A stretch of DNA of 64,000 nucleotides from Streptomyces anulatus (GCF_014650675.1 NZ_BMVK01000006.1:372001-436000), one strand, 5' to 3'; shown: positions 43,657-53,068, counted from the first letter of the stretch. Translations and numbers: made by a program. The notes: a model not told the origin generated them from the letters alone.

Positions 43657-44568
43657 GTGCGCAATCGGGTGCTCGCGGCGGACGGGCGGCATCTGATGGT
43701 GGAGCGGATGGGCGACCCGCGGGGAAGACCGGTCTTCCTCCTCCACGGCACTCCGGGCAGCAGGCTCGGGCCCGCTCCCCGCGGCATGGTGCTGTACCAG
43801 CGCCACACACAGCTGATCACCTACGACCGCCCGGGATACGGCGGCAGCGACCGGCACGAGGGCCGCCGGATCAAGGACGTCGTCGAGGACGTCCGGGCGA
43901 TCGCCGACTCGTTGGGACTGGAGCGGTTCGCCGTGGTGGGCCGCTCCGGCGGGGCCCCGCACGCCCTGGCCTGCGCGGCGCTGATGCCGGAACGGATCAC
44001 CCGGACCGCGGCTCTGGTCAGTCTCGCGCCCTGGGACGCGGCCGGTCTCGACTGGTTCGACGGGATGACCGCGTCCAATGTGCTCGCGTACTCCACGGCG
44101 GCCGACGACCCGGAGAGCCTTGCCGAGTCCTTCATCATGCGCTCGGCGCAGATCCGCCGGGACCCGGTCAGGCTCCTGGACGATCTGCGCCGGGAGCTGA
44201 CCGACTCCGACCGGCTGGTGGTCAACGACGCGGGCATCCGGTCCATGCTGCTGCGCAACTTCAGCGAAGGGCTTCGCCATTCGGCCTACGGCTGGATCGA
44301 CGACGCCATCGCGTTCTGCAGCCCCTGGGGGTTCGACCCCGCCCGGATCACCGGCGAGGTGCTCCTCTGGCACGGGGTGAAGGACGTCTTCGCCCCGGTC
44401 GGCCACTCCCGCTGGCTGGCCGGGCAGATCCCGGGTGCCACCGCCGTACTCGAACCGAAGGCGGCCCACTTCGACGCGTTCCCGATGCTCCCCCGCGTCC
44501 TCGACTGGCTGCTGGACGAGCGGGAGCACCCGGACGGTGCCATGCGGGCCGCCGTGCCGGGAGGGTGA
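43657..44568 (+). CDS. Alpha/beta-hydrolase
   Basis: A 303-residue cytoplasmic hydrolase starting at GTG 43657 with GGAGGAGG five bases upstream. It has HGTPGSRLGPAP (oxyanion) near residue 30, YDRPGYGGSD near 58, the nucleophile elbow VGRSGGAPHAL near 95 (Ser), an Asp in HGVKDVFAPV near 247 and His in AAHFDAFP near 277. The closest everyday relatives are proline iminopeptidase-like or haloperoxidase-like enzymes; the substrate is not known. It converges on fxsT with 18 bases between stops. Confidence 0.9.
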   Translation: MRNRVLAADGRHLMVERMGDPRGRPVFLLHGTPGSRLGPAPRGMVLYQRHTQLITYDRPGYGGSDRHEGRRIKDVVEDVRAIADSLGLERFAVVGRSGGAPHALACAALMPERITRTAALVSLAPWDAAGLDWFDGMTASNVLAYSTAADDPESLAESFIMRSAQIRRDPVRLLDDLRRELTDSDRLVVNDAGIRSMLLRNFSEGLRHSAYGWIDDAIAFCSPWGFDPARITGEVLLWHGVKDVFAPVGHSRWLAGQIPGATAVLEPKAAHFDAFPMLPRVLDWLLDEREHPDGAMRAAVPGG

Positions 44569-44586
44569 GCCCTCCCGGCCGGACGG

Positions 44587-47500
44587 TCACACCGACATCG
44601 GTTCCAGCTCCCGCCTGAACCGCTCCTCGGTCCGGGCGATCCGGACCAGCGGATGGTCGTCGCCGAGCTGGCGCGACAGCTCGGGGACGATGTCCGCCCG
44701 CAACTGCACGGCTTCGTCGTCCCGCCCCATGGCGCCGAGCGTGACCGCCATGTTCGAGGTCATGGCCAGGGTCTCCGGATGGTGCGAACCCAGCGCCTCC
44801 CGCAGCTGCCCGGACAGTCGCTGCTCGGTCTCCAGCACGATGGCCAGCTCACCTCGGTCCGCCGTGGCGCTGGCCAGGTTCATCACACAGAACAAGGTGT
44901 TCGGGTGATCCCGGCCGAACGTCTCCCGCATGGACGCGACGACCAGCTTCAGCACGCGCTCCGCCGCTTCCGGCTCCCCGGTTCCCGTCAGGTAGACGCC
45001 GAGGTTGTTCTGCGCCGCCAGGGTGTACGGGTGCTTCTCCCCCGGCACCTTCATGAACTGGTCGACGACCTCCTGCGCGGTGTCCCTCGCCTCGGCGTTC
45101 TCGCCCGCCGCGAACAGGTCCGCGGCGAGGTTGAGGTCGCAGGCCAGCGACTCGGGGTTGGCGATGGTGTACTTCGCCCGGTAGCGGGCTCGGGTCGCCA
45201 CCGTGAGACGGCGGGCGTCCTCCAGCCGCCCTGCCCTGCGCAGCGACACCGCAAGGCTCTTGGCGGCGCTCAGCGTGGCCGGGAAACTGCGGCCCAGCGT
45301 CTCCTTCGAGCTGTTGTACGTCGTGCTGAGCAGCCCCACCGAGTCCTCGTACCGTCCGACCTCCCGCAGGTCACGGGCGAGGTTCATGGCGGAGGACAGG
45401 CTGTAGGGGTGCTTCGGTCCGAGCACCTGGGAACGGAGGTCGTAGACGTCCTGGTCGATCTCCCGGGCACGGGCGTACTGGCCGACGCTGCGCAGGTTCA
45501 GGGCCAGGTTGTTGGCGGCGGCCAGGGTCCGGGGGTGGGAGTCGTGGAAGATCTGCCCGAACCCCTCGTGGGCCTCGGTCGCCATCTCGATAGCCCGGGC
45601 GTAGTCCCCCAGCAGACCGAGGTCGATGGCCAGGCTGCTGGTGGTCATGTACGTGTGCGGGTGCTCGGGACCCAGGACCGCCCGCTGCCGTTCCAGGGTG
45701 AACTCGTCCAGCTCCTTCGCCTCCACGTAACGCCCGCGGGTGCGCAGGATGTTGGAGAGGTGGAAGCAGAGGTAGAGGTACTGCAGGTCCCGCTCCCCCA
45801 GCTTCTCCTTCCAGATGTCCCTCAGCTCGTCGCCCAGGGCTCCCGCGGTCCTGACGTCTCCGCGCTTCCAGAGGTAGCGGACCCGGTCGATCAAGAGCCT
45901 GCGGGTCTCCGGCTCCTTGCAGTTGCGGGCGTCGGAGGGGCCGAGGTGCGGCCAGATCGTCGCGAAGCGCGGCCAGGTCTCCGGGTTGTCGATCGGCTCG
46001 TCGTCGTCGGGCCGGGCGCCGGCGAGGATGCGGTGGACGACGTGCCGGGCCTCGCGCTGCTCCTCGTCGCTGAGCTGCGCCTTGATCACGGCCTGGACGA
46101 GGCGGTGGACCTGGATGGAGTTGGAGACCTGGTCGACCTTGGCGAGGGCGAACCGGCCGATCTCCCGGATGACCCGGCCCAGCACCAGCTTCTCCTGGAG
46201 CGAGGAGTCGTACGGCTTCAGCGCGTCGATCATCTCCTTGCTGTAGAGGAGGTTCGCGGAGATCGGTTCCGGGGCGAAGAAGGCGCAGAGCTGGAGCAGC
46301 CGCACCGCTGCGGGCGAGCGCTCCTTGAGCCGGGCGATGGAGATGTTCCAGGTCGCCGCGACCGGTTCCGGGTAGCCGGCCGGCTGGTTGAGCCCGAGGA
46401 CCTGGGGAGCCTGCTGGGCGAGCTGTTCGAGATAGGCGTCGATGGGCGTGGCGGTCTCCGCGATCCAGGCGGCCGCCTGTTCCACGGCGAGCGGCAGGTC
46501 GCCCACGGCGGTCGCCACCTGGTCGGCGTCCTCGTCGCTGAGTCCCGGGGCCCGGCGCTGGAGGTGCTCGATCGACTCCTCGCGCAGGAAGACGTCCACG
46601 GGCAGCGCGTCGCCGTGCTGGGACCAACTCTGGTTGCGGGAGGTCACCAGGATGTGGCCGGAGCCGCCCTGCGGGAAGTAGCGGCGCAGCTGCTCGGGAT
46701 CGTCCGCGTTGTCGAAGACCAGCAGCCAGCGGTCCGAGGGCACGCCGCGCCGCAGCAGGTCGACGGCCTCCTGGGAGGCGGCGGCCATGTCGTCGCCTCC
46801 CTGGGCGCCGAGCCGGACGGCGAGTTCGGCGAGCGAGGCGACCACGTCGTCGGGCTGCTCGGACGATATCCACCACACCAGGTCGTAGTCGGCCATGAAG
46901 CGGTGCACGTACTCCAGGGCCACCTGGGTCTTGCCGACGCCGCCGAGTCCGTACAGGGTCTGCGGCTGCGGCAGGACGACGGCCAGGCCGCCGCCGAGCT
47001 GGTCGCGCATCCGCTCCAGGACGAGCGAGCGGCCGGTGAAGCCGGGGTTGCGGGGCGGCGCGTTCCAGATCCTCGGCACGGTGCCGGGGAAGCGGGGCCC
47101 GGGCGAGACCCCGTCCGTCACCTGCACCGGGCGGTCCAGGGCCCGCATCACGGCGGTGGTGGCGTGCACCTCGTCCAGCCGGAAGAGGTCGACCGGGTTG
47201 CGGTCGATGTACGGGGCGCTCAGGCGTACGTCCCCGACCCGCAGGGGGACCAGTCGGCGGCGGCCGCTGCCGACGGCCTCGGCGGCGGTCCGTTCCCACA
47301 GCTCGACCGCGCGCTGGGACTTCAGATAGGCGCTGGAGAGCAGCACGACGGTGCGGGCGGCGTTCTCCGGGGCGGTGTCGGCCGCCTCCTCCGGGGGGCG
47401 TTCGGCGGAGACGTCGCGCGGGACCACCCGGAAGCCGGCCCGGGTGAGAATCGATTCGAGCCAGTCGGCCCACATCCGGTTCTCCGCCACGTAGCTGAGG

Positions 47501-48522
47501 AAGAGATCGGCGGGCAGCGCGGGCCGGCGCCGGGTGAAGGCGTCGCGGATCCGCAGGCGGACCTCCTCGCCGATCGGGGGCATCGAGGTGATCTCCCGGT
47601 CGGTGATGACCGCGACGAGCCGTTCGAAGGCGGAGAGCAGCGAGTTGGTGAGCCCGGCCTCGTCACCGAAGGTGGCGAGCGTCTCCTCGTAGGCGTAGTA
47701 GGGCCGGTAGGGGATCTCCACCGCGCCCCAGTAGGCGGTGAGTTCGTCGCCGGACAGGTCGCGCGGCAGCCGGTCGAACTTGAGCCGGGCCAGTGCCCGG
47801 CCGGCGTCCGCCTTCTCCTTCTCGCCCTCGTCGATGCGCATCGGGACGGGGTAGAGGGCGATGGGCCGGCCGGTGTTGCGCTCGGCGATCTGGCGGGCGA
47901 CGGAGGCCGCGCCGTCGATGGACTGGTCGCTGAGGGTGAAGCAGTCGACGAGCACGTCCGGGAGGTGGACGGTGCAGATGTCGGCGATGTCGCTGAGGCC
48001 GGTCCGGCTGTCGATGAGGATGTAGTCGTAGTTGGCCTTCATGTCGTCGCGCAGCGCGTCGAAGAAGTGGCCGCCGCCGAACCGGTCGTAGAAGTTGTCC
48101 CAGTCGAAGGTGGAGACGGTCGCGGAGTATTCGCGGTTCTGCCGTCCGGCGGAGACGAAGTCGAGCGTGCCGCCCTGCGGGAACTCCCAGCCGAGCGACT
48201 CCGGGGTCAACGACACGGCGTGCGGCTGGATGCGGGCGTAGTCGCGGTGCCAGTCCTCGGCGCGCTGGGCGGGGCTGGTCGCGGCCCACGCGTACTCGGT
48301 GATCAGGTCGATCACGCCGGTGGTGGCGCCGAGGGTGGCCGGGTCGAGGAAGGGGTGGAAGAACCGGTGCAGCCCGGGGGCCTCCAGGTCCCAGTCGACG
48401 GCCAGCACCCGCTTGCCGTTGGCCGCGAGGATCCAGGCGGTGTTGGCGAGCGCCATGGTGCGCCCGGTACCGCCCTTGTACGAGTAGAAGGTGACGATGC
48501 GCCCGTCACGACCGGCACTCAT
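44587..48522 (-). CDS. fxsT: FxSxx-COOH system multidomain protein FxsT (ParA-like, TIR, NB-ARC, TPR)
   Basis: A 1311-residue cytoplasmic protein with four units. Residues about 8-300 are a ParA/MinD-like P-loop domain (YSYKGGTGRTMALAN, K16; VDWDLEAPGLHRFF). Residues about 335-450 are a TIR-like domain (ADLFLSYVAENRMWADWLES). Residues about 500-760 are an NB-ARC ATPase (LYGLGGVGKTQVALEY with K531; LLVFDNADDPEQL). Residues about 880-1300 are tetratricopeptide repeats with the ~42-residue period (e.g. HPYTLAAQNNLGVYL, HPNTLFCVMNLASA). This is the TPR protein that accompanies FxsA/FxsB in FxSxx-COOH systems. Its ATG overlaps the fxsC stop (ATGA). The exact role is unknown. Confidence 0.9.
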   Translation of the reverse strand: MSAGRDGRIVTFYSYKGGTGRTMALANTAWILAANGKRVLAVDWDLEAPGLHRFFHPFLDPATLGATTGVIDLITEYAWAATSPAQRAEDWHRDYARIQPHAVSLTPESLGWEFPQGGTLDFVSAGRQNREYSATVSTFDWDNFYDRFGGGHFFDALRDDMKANYDYILIDSRTGLSDIADICTVHLPDVLVDCFTLSDQSIDGAASVARQIAERNTGRPIALYPVPMRIDEGEKEKADAGRALARLKFDRLPRDLSGDELTAYWGAVEIPYRPYYAYEETLATFGDEAGLTNSLLSAFERLVAVITDREITSMPPIGEEVRLRIRDAFTRRRPALPADLFLSYVAENRMWADWLESILTRAGFRVVPRDVSAERPPEEAADTAPENAARTVVLLSSAYLKSQRAVELWERTAAEAVGSGRRRLVPLRVGDVRLSAPYIDRNPVDLFRLDEVHATTAVMRALDRPVQVTDGVSPGPRFPGTVPRIWNAPPRNPGFTGRSLVLERMRDQLGGGLAVVLPQPQTLYGLGGVGKTQVALEYVHRFMADYDLVWWISSEQPDDVVASLAELAVRLGAQGGDDMAAASQEAVDLLRRGVPSDRWLLVFDNADDPEQLRRYFPQGGSGHILVTSRNQSWSQHGDALPVDVFLREESIEHLQRRAPGLSDEDADQVATAVGDLPLAVEQAAAWIAETATPIDAYLEQLAQQAPQVLGLNQPAGYPEPVAATWNISIARLKERSPAAVRLLQLCAFFAPEPISANLLYSKEMIDALKPYDSSLQEKLVLGRVIREIGRFALAKVDQVSNSIQVHRLVQAVIKAQLSDEEQREARHVVHRILAGARPDDDEPIDNPETWPRFATIWPHLGPSDARNCKEPETRRLLIDRVRYLWKRGDVRTAGALGDELRDIWKEKLGERDLQYLYLCFHLSNILRTRGRYVEAKELDEFTLERQRAVLGPEHPHTYMTTSSLAIDLGLLGDYARAIEMATEAHEGFGQIFHDSHPRTLAAANNLALNLRSVGQYARAREIDQDVYDLRSQVLGPKHPYSLSSAMNLARDLREVGRYEDSVGLLSTTYNSSKETLGRSFPATLSAAKSLAVSLRRAGRLEDARRLTVATRARYRAKYTIANPESLACDLNLAADLFAAGENAEARDTAQEVVDQFMKVPGEKHPYTLAAQNNLGVYLTGTGEPEAAERVLKLVVASMRETFGRDHPNTLFCVMNLASATADRGELAIVLETEQRLSGQLREALGSHHPETLAMTSNMAVTLGAMGRDDEAVQLRADIVPELSRQLGDDHPLVRIARTEERFRRELEPMSV

Positions 48523-49859
48523 AGGTCCTCCGCTTCCGTCGCAGGGTCGTGCGGGTCGGGGATGTAGCTCGTACTGCCCATGGGACCGGTGAGCCGGGTC
48601 CGCTCGCCGGAGCCGCCGCCGGAGCCGGGAGGGTAGGCCTTCGCGTGCTTGAGGTACTGCTGGGCGGCCACTTCGACCACCTGGGGCAGGAGTTGGCCGA
48701 ACGCCTCCATGGTGGGCACTCCCTTCGCCGCGGCCCGGCAGAGGGCCCGGCCCTGGCCCATCTTGATCGGCATGGTCGCTTCGAGCTGCTCGATGAGCTC
48801 GCTCTCCGCCGCTCTGCTCTGGTGGTCGTCACGGCTCCAGGGCACGACCATGGTCACCCAGGGACGGTTCTCGGCGTCGAAGGCGGCGAGCCTGCGGCGG
48901 TGGTCCTCGTCCCTGAGGGCCCAGCGGTCGACGAGCAGGATCTCGGGGGTGCTGGGCGGGGCCTTGCCGTCGTGCCGGTCCTCGTCGAACGAGCTGATGA
49001 CGGCCTGGTAGTTGAGCGAGCGGACCAGTTCCTCCGCCACATATGCCAGGGGGCGGGCGGCGGCCGGGTAGTAGGGGTTCCAGTCCTGGGGGTGATCGCC
49101 GTAGTGGTCGCTGTTGCGGCCCTCGGGCAGATCGTGGCGGGTGGGCGCCGCGATGGTGATCTGCATCGGCCGGGGGGCGCCGACTCCGCTGCTGGGGGAG
49201 CCGAAGGCGCTGGGCGCGAGGCGGTAGTCGACGGGGCGGCCGGTGTCGATGCGGACCGAGTCGGCGACGCTGACGATGCGTTTGGCCAGTTCGTAGACGG
49301 CCCGTTCGTATTCCTCGGCGAAGAGTCTGAGCTTGATCAGACCGTAGAGGCCGTCGCTGACGTACCGTTCCCCGAAATCACGGTGGTTGAACTGCAACCG
49401 TTCGGCGGAGCCGGGCAGTTGGCTCGGCGGCACCGGTACCCAGAGTGCCGGGACGATGGCCTCGGCGGGCTGGTTGGAGCGGGCGCGGTGGTGGATGGCC
49501 CGCTGTTCGAAGGCGTACCACTCCTTCCCGCACATCTCGCTGGCGAAGTAGCGCGGTGAGAAGAGCGGGACGAAGACGCGGCAGGTGGCGAGGACGTCGC
49601 CGAGCCGTTCCGACCAGCCCTCTCCGGAACGTATCTCCCGGTCCATGAAGCCCGCGGGCGCGCCCGCGGGTAAGTCGGTCATGGCCATCACATGACCGCA
49701 GAGATCCTGGAAAAGCCGCTCGACCCACATATCGGGGTCCGTGCCGCCGCCGTACCCCGGCGTGTGGGCGTAACTCAGAAAGAAATACGGCCGATGGCCC
49801 ACCGCTCGCTGTTGCGTCGATGCGTGCACACGACCCCCGTCCTGTGTGAGCACTCGCAT
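48519..49859 (-). CDS. fxsC: TIR-like protein FxsC
   Basis: A 446-residue protein. A TIR-like domain opens at residues 22-35 (HRPYFFLSYAHTPG) and includes FMDREIRSGEGWSERL and CRVFVPLFSPRYFASEMCGKE, split near residues 88-115, with the conserved Ser/Arg/Glu surroundings of TIR domains. The C-terminal ~230 residues contain WNPYYP and PWVTMVVPWSRDD segments seen in FxsC-type proteins. TIR domains act as adaptors or NADases; a catalytic Glu is plausible but not proven. Starts at ATG 49859, or GTG 49829 which has AGGACGGGGG upstream. It lies 74 bases after fxsB and overlaps fxsT by four bases. Confidence 0.88.
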   Translation of the reverse strand: MRVLTQDGGRVHASTQQRAVGHRPYFFLSYAHTPGYGGGTDPDMWVERLFQDLCGHVMAMTDLPAGAPAGFMDREIRSGEGWSERLGDVLATCRVFVPLFSPRYFASEMCGKEWYAFEQRAIHHRARSNQPAEAIVPALWVPVPPSQLPGSAERLQFNHRDFGERYVSDGLYGLIKLRLFAEEYERAVYELAKRIVSVADSVRIDTGRPVDYRLAPSAFGSPSSGVGAPRPMQITIAAPTRHDLPEGRNSDHYGDHPQDWNPYYPAAARPLAYVAEELVRSLNYQAVISSFDEDRHDGKAPPSTPEILLVDRWALRDEDHRRRLAAFDAENRPWVTMVVPWSRDDHQSRAAESELIEQLEATMPIKMGQGRALCRAAAKGVPTMEAFGQLLPQVVEVAAQQYLKHAKAYPPGSGGGSGERTRLTGPMGSTSYIPDPHDPATEAEDL

Positions 49860-49933
49860 CCCGGAAGGAGGAAGGGAGTGGAAGCGAACTCATCATTCCG
49901 GAGCGGACCTCTTTCCACCCCCCTGCCGTTCGG

Positions 49934-52279
49934 TCATTCGAACGTCGCTTTTTGGTCAGATTCCAGGACGTTCACCTGCCGACCGGACGACGGGAAGCTC
50001 CTGCCGCGATTCTTCTCGGCCGCACTCCGTGTTCCGCTGATCTCCTTGCGGACAGCGGAGATCAGCTGTTTACCGTCGACCGTCACCTCCGCCGCGTTTT
50101 CGATCTTGTCGAGAGCTTCCGGAACACCCGTGAGGAAGCGCGGATCGTAAAGCCCGAGCCCCGCCCGTTCGAATGTCTCGGCCAGCAGTCGGGAGAACGT
50201 CACGTGTTCGTTCCCCCAAGGCGTCCGATGTTCCCAGGTACCGTCCAAGGCGTAAAGATCCGTCACTTCACCGAGCGCCCGCAGTTTCGCCCGGCGGAAT
50301 CCGCTCAGCAGGCCGAGGGCCAGCTCGTTCGCCTCGGCCGACGGCCCGACGCCGAGCGCTCCGGGCCCGTGGCGCCCCGGCTCGGCGTCACCGGTGAACA
50401 GCGGGGTCAGCGTGGTCAGCGTCAGGGCCGCCTCGGCCGCCTGGCCGGGTACGGCGTCGGCCAGCAGCGACCAGGCTTCGCCGACCCGGTGCGCCCAGGC
50501 GTCGGCCTCCTCCGCTTCCAGACGGTCGGTCGCGGGGGCGTCGAAGCAGTCGCGGAGGGGGTCGAGGTCGTCCAGCAGGAGTACGGGGGCGGGCGCCCGG
50601 CGCAGGACGTGTACGGGCAGCCAGTGCGGGCCCTCGGGCTCATCGGGGGCGATGCGCAGCTCCGTGCCGGGCGCGTCCTCCGGCCGCCGGACGAGGAATC
50701 CGTCGCCCGTGGCGCGCACCACGGCCGTTCCCCGCTCCCCCGGGCCACCGAGGAGCACGGTGCCGAGGGTGGGCAGATACAGGCCTCCGTCCCGGTACGC
50801 CACCGGCACGGGCAGGTCGAGTCCGGCGCGGACGGCGGCGGCGGCCACGGTGGCGCCGAGCCGTTCGGCGGCGGGCCCCGTCAGGCCGCGGCCCGCGTCG
50901 ACGTCCGCCAGGGCGTCGACCAGCCAGGTGCGGGTGTAGGGGTGGGCGAGCACCGTGTCGAGCGCCTCGGCGCCCGGGGTGTCCGCCTCCACTGTCGCCG
51001 CGAGCCGCCAGGCGTCGTCCCAGAGGGCTCCGCCCCGCCCGTCGAGGGTGTCGTGGAGAACGGCGAGCAGGGTACGGGTCAGGTCCTGGTGGGCGGCGAG
51101 CAGTTCGTCCGGCGCCCGGACGGCGGGCGACTCGGTGGCCGCGGCCGTACGCTCCTCGATACCCCGGATCAGGGCGGCCAGGTCGGCGCAGTAGACCGAC
51201 GGGTTGTCGAAGCCGCTGCCGGCGACGCTGTCGGGGCCGCTGTCGGAGCGGTAGCGGTGGGTGTAGAGCCCGCCGCCGCACGAGCGCACGACCGGGCACC
51301 GACGGCAGGTCTCGCTGACTCCGGCCAGACCGAGCTGCCGCGCCCGGACGCCGGGGTGGGCCGCGACCTCGTCGAAGGTGTTGTGGAAGACGTCGAACCC
51401 GGTGGCGGCGGCGCCCTCGTAGGCGCTCTTGAGCGAGTCGACCTGTTCCAGCTGCCCGTCGGTCTCGATGACGACGAGGTCGGTGGGGGCCAGGCCGAGG
51501 GACTCGGTGAGGCTGGGGCCGCCGTTCAGGCTGGAGAGCACGGAGGCGAACATCCGGACGGGCATGGGGCGGCCCTGCTCCGTCCAGCGGTCGAAGACCG
51601 TCAGGAGCCAGTCGGCGTACGCGGTGGGCGATCCGTCCGGCCGAGGGGGCGGGTCGTCCCAGGTGGCGTGCGGCAGCAGGAAGTCGACGAGCGGGGGTTC
51701 GAGTCCGGCGAGGGCGTCGTGCACGGCCACCGGATCGTTGTGGATGTCGACCGTGCACAGCAGGCCGAGGTCCAGATGGCGGTAGCGCTCCTCGCGGAGC
51801 AGTTCGACCGCTCGCATCACCATCGGGTGGCTGCTGCGTCCGTTGGCGAAGAGGCGGTGGCGGTCGTTGGCCGCGCGATCGCCGTCGAGCGAGATCCCGA
51901 CGCGGACGTGGAACTCGTCGAAGAGGTCGAGATAACGGGGGCTGAGCTGGACGCCGTTGGTGTGGATCCTGAGGTCCAGCTCAGCGATGCCGTTCAGGGC
52001 CGAGCCGAGCTCCTCGCAGACCCGTCGCAGTCGCGCGGGCCCCGCCAGGAGCGGTTCCCCACCGTGCAGGATCACTGTGAGGGAGGGAAGCGCATGAGTC
52101 GTCGCATGCTCGGCCAGGCGCCGGGCAGTCCAGGAAATCGCCTCGTCAGAGATGGTCTTGGGGCGTGTCAGCCAGCTCTGGTCGGCATGTTCATAGACAT
52201 AACAATGATCACAGGCCAGGTCGCACCTGCTGTGCACTTTCAGCACGAATTCGCGGAAGGGGACCAGGGGTCCTGTCAT
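49934..52279 (-). CDS. fxsB: FxsB radical SAM/SPASM cyclophane-forming peptide maturase (fused C-terminal domain)
   Basis: A 781-residue enzyme. The radical SAM [4Fe-4S] ligands are C19, C23, C26 (SRCDLACDHCYVYEH), followed by HGGEPLL near 73 and the SPASM cysteines CRRCPVVRSCGGG near 325-340 and YCADL. FxsB enzymes join the Phe ring to the Ser beta-carbon of an FxS motif in the precursor (family knowledge). Residues about 390-781 correspond to the HExxH-type domain often fused to FxsB, but where HEFxH is expected this protein reads SGFRR (659-663), so the metal site looks lost. It starts 30 bases after fxsA, with weak spacing of its ribosome-binding site. Confidence 0.92.
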   Translation of the reverse strand: MTGPLVPFREFVLKVHSRCDLACDHCYVYEHADQSWLTRPKTISDEAISWTARRLAEHATTHALPSLTVILHGGEPLLAGPARLRRVCEELGSALNGIAELDLRIHTNGVQLSPRYLDLFDEFHVRVGISLDGDRAANDRHRLFANGRSSHPMVMRAVELLREERYRHLDLGLLCTVDIHNDPVAVHDALAGLEPPLVDFLLPHATWDDPPPRPDGSPTAYADWLLTVFDRWTEQGRPMPVRMFASVLSSLNGGPSLTESLGLAPTDLVVIETDGQLEQVDSLKSAYEGAAATGFDVFHNTFDEVAAHPGVRARQLGLAGVSETCRRCPVVRSCGGGLYTHRYRSDSGPDSVAGSGFDNPSVYCADLAALIRGIEERTAAATESPAVRAPDELLAAHQDLTRTLLAVLHDTLDGRGGALWDDAWRLAATVEADTPGAEALDTVLAHPYTRTWLVDALADVDAGRGLTGPAAERLGATVAAAAVRAGLDLPVPVAYRDGGLYLPTLGTVLLGGPGERGTAVVRATGDGFLVRRPEDAPGTELRIAPDEPEGPHWLPVHVLRRAPAPVLLLDDLDPLRDCFDAPATDRLEAEEADAWAHRVGEAWSLLADAVPGQAAEAALTLTTLTPLFTGDAEPGRHGPGALGVGPSAEANELALGLLSGFRRAKLRALGEVTDLYALDGTWEHRTPWGNEHVTFSRLLAETFERAGLGLYDPRFLTGVPEALDKIENAAEVTVDGKQLISAVRKEISGTRSAAEKNRGRSFPSSGRQVNVLESDQKATFE

Positions 52280-52309
52280 TCCCTCATTCTAGCCGCTTCT
52301 GACGTCGAC

Positions 52310-52474
52310 TCAGAGAGCCGAATTGAACGTGGAGATCCGGGTGGACCTGGCCGTTGTCGCACCGCATACGCGGTTGATCTTCCTGGCGGCCTCGGCGCTG
52401 CGAACGTCGGTCGCCGAGAGGGTCGCGCGAGTCTTCGCAGAGGCGAAGGCGGGGGTGGTTCCGTAGGTCTTCAC
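52310..52474 (-). CDS. fxsA: FxSxx-COOH precursor peptide FxsA
   Basis: A 54-residue peptide ending STRISTFNSAL: the last five residues F-N-S-A-L fit the F-x-S-x-x-COOH rule exactly. GTG 52474 is preferred because AGGA lies five bases upstream; ATG 52516 (68 residues) is possible but lacks a site. The leader carries RSAEAARKINRVCGATTARS. It lies directly before fxsB (30-base gap) on the same strand, the standard order. The expected product is a C-terminal Phe-Ser three-residue cyclophane; whether and where the leader is cut is unknown. Confidence 0.85.
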   Translation of the reverse strand: MKTYGTTPAFASAKTRATLSATDVRSAEAARKINRVCGATTARSTRISTFNSAL

Positions 52475-52615
52475 GGCCGTCCTAGGGGGATCCTGAAGGG
52501 GTCTGTTTCCGGACATTGAAACGCTGCCGGATTCCGTGTCATCACACGTCCCGGCACGCGCACTTTACTACCGCGGAGGCCCTTCCACATGCCGGCGGAG
52601 CAGCCTTCACACCTG

Positions 52616-52632
52616 GTTTCGAAAGTCGAAAC
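52616..52632. promoter_or_regulatory. 7-3-7 inverted repeat upstream of fxsA
   Basis: GTTTCGA-AAG-TCGAAAC is a perfect inverted repeat with 7-base arms and a 3-base centre, 142 bases upstream of the fxsA GTG. AT-rich for this DNA, it is a strong candidate operator, but no DNA-binding regulator is encoded next to it. Confidence 0.55.
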
Positions 52633-53068
52633 ACGCCTTCCGTTCGGCCGCTCGGGTGAGCGGGGCGCGGGCGGCGGAACCGACGGGCCCGGGGGCCGCC
52701 CCCACCGCCGCCGGCACGCGCAGGTGAGAGGCTTCCCGCCGTCGGCGAGACCGCTCGCACAGGTGCCGGGCGCGCGCACCGCGCGGGTCCCGGGCGGCGG
52801 ACGCCGGGAGGCTCCGGCGGGACAGCGGTTCACCCGTTCACCAGCTCCTCGCCAGGGAGGCCGTGTTCCGCCCGGGCGACGCGCACGCGGTCCGGGACGG
52901 GGTCGTGGCCCTCGCCCGCGGCGCCCGTGACCCGCGCCCGGGCGCGCGGTGCGTCGACCCGCTCGGCGCACCGCGGCGGGAGCACGCCCGCCGTCCCGGT
53001 CACTCTCGATGGCCCCTCCCCGCGCGGAGGTGGTCGCGCCCACCGCAGGGGGCAGCAACTCACTTCTG

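Noticed and set aside
44653..48567. Very long plus-strand frame opposite fxsT
   Set aside because: It mirrors fxsT in the antisense frame, a common effect of GC3 bias, and is Gly/Val/Arg/Asp-rich with no domain.
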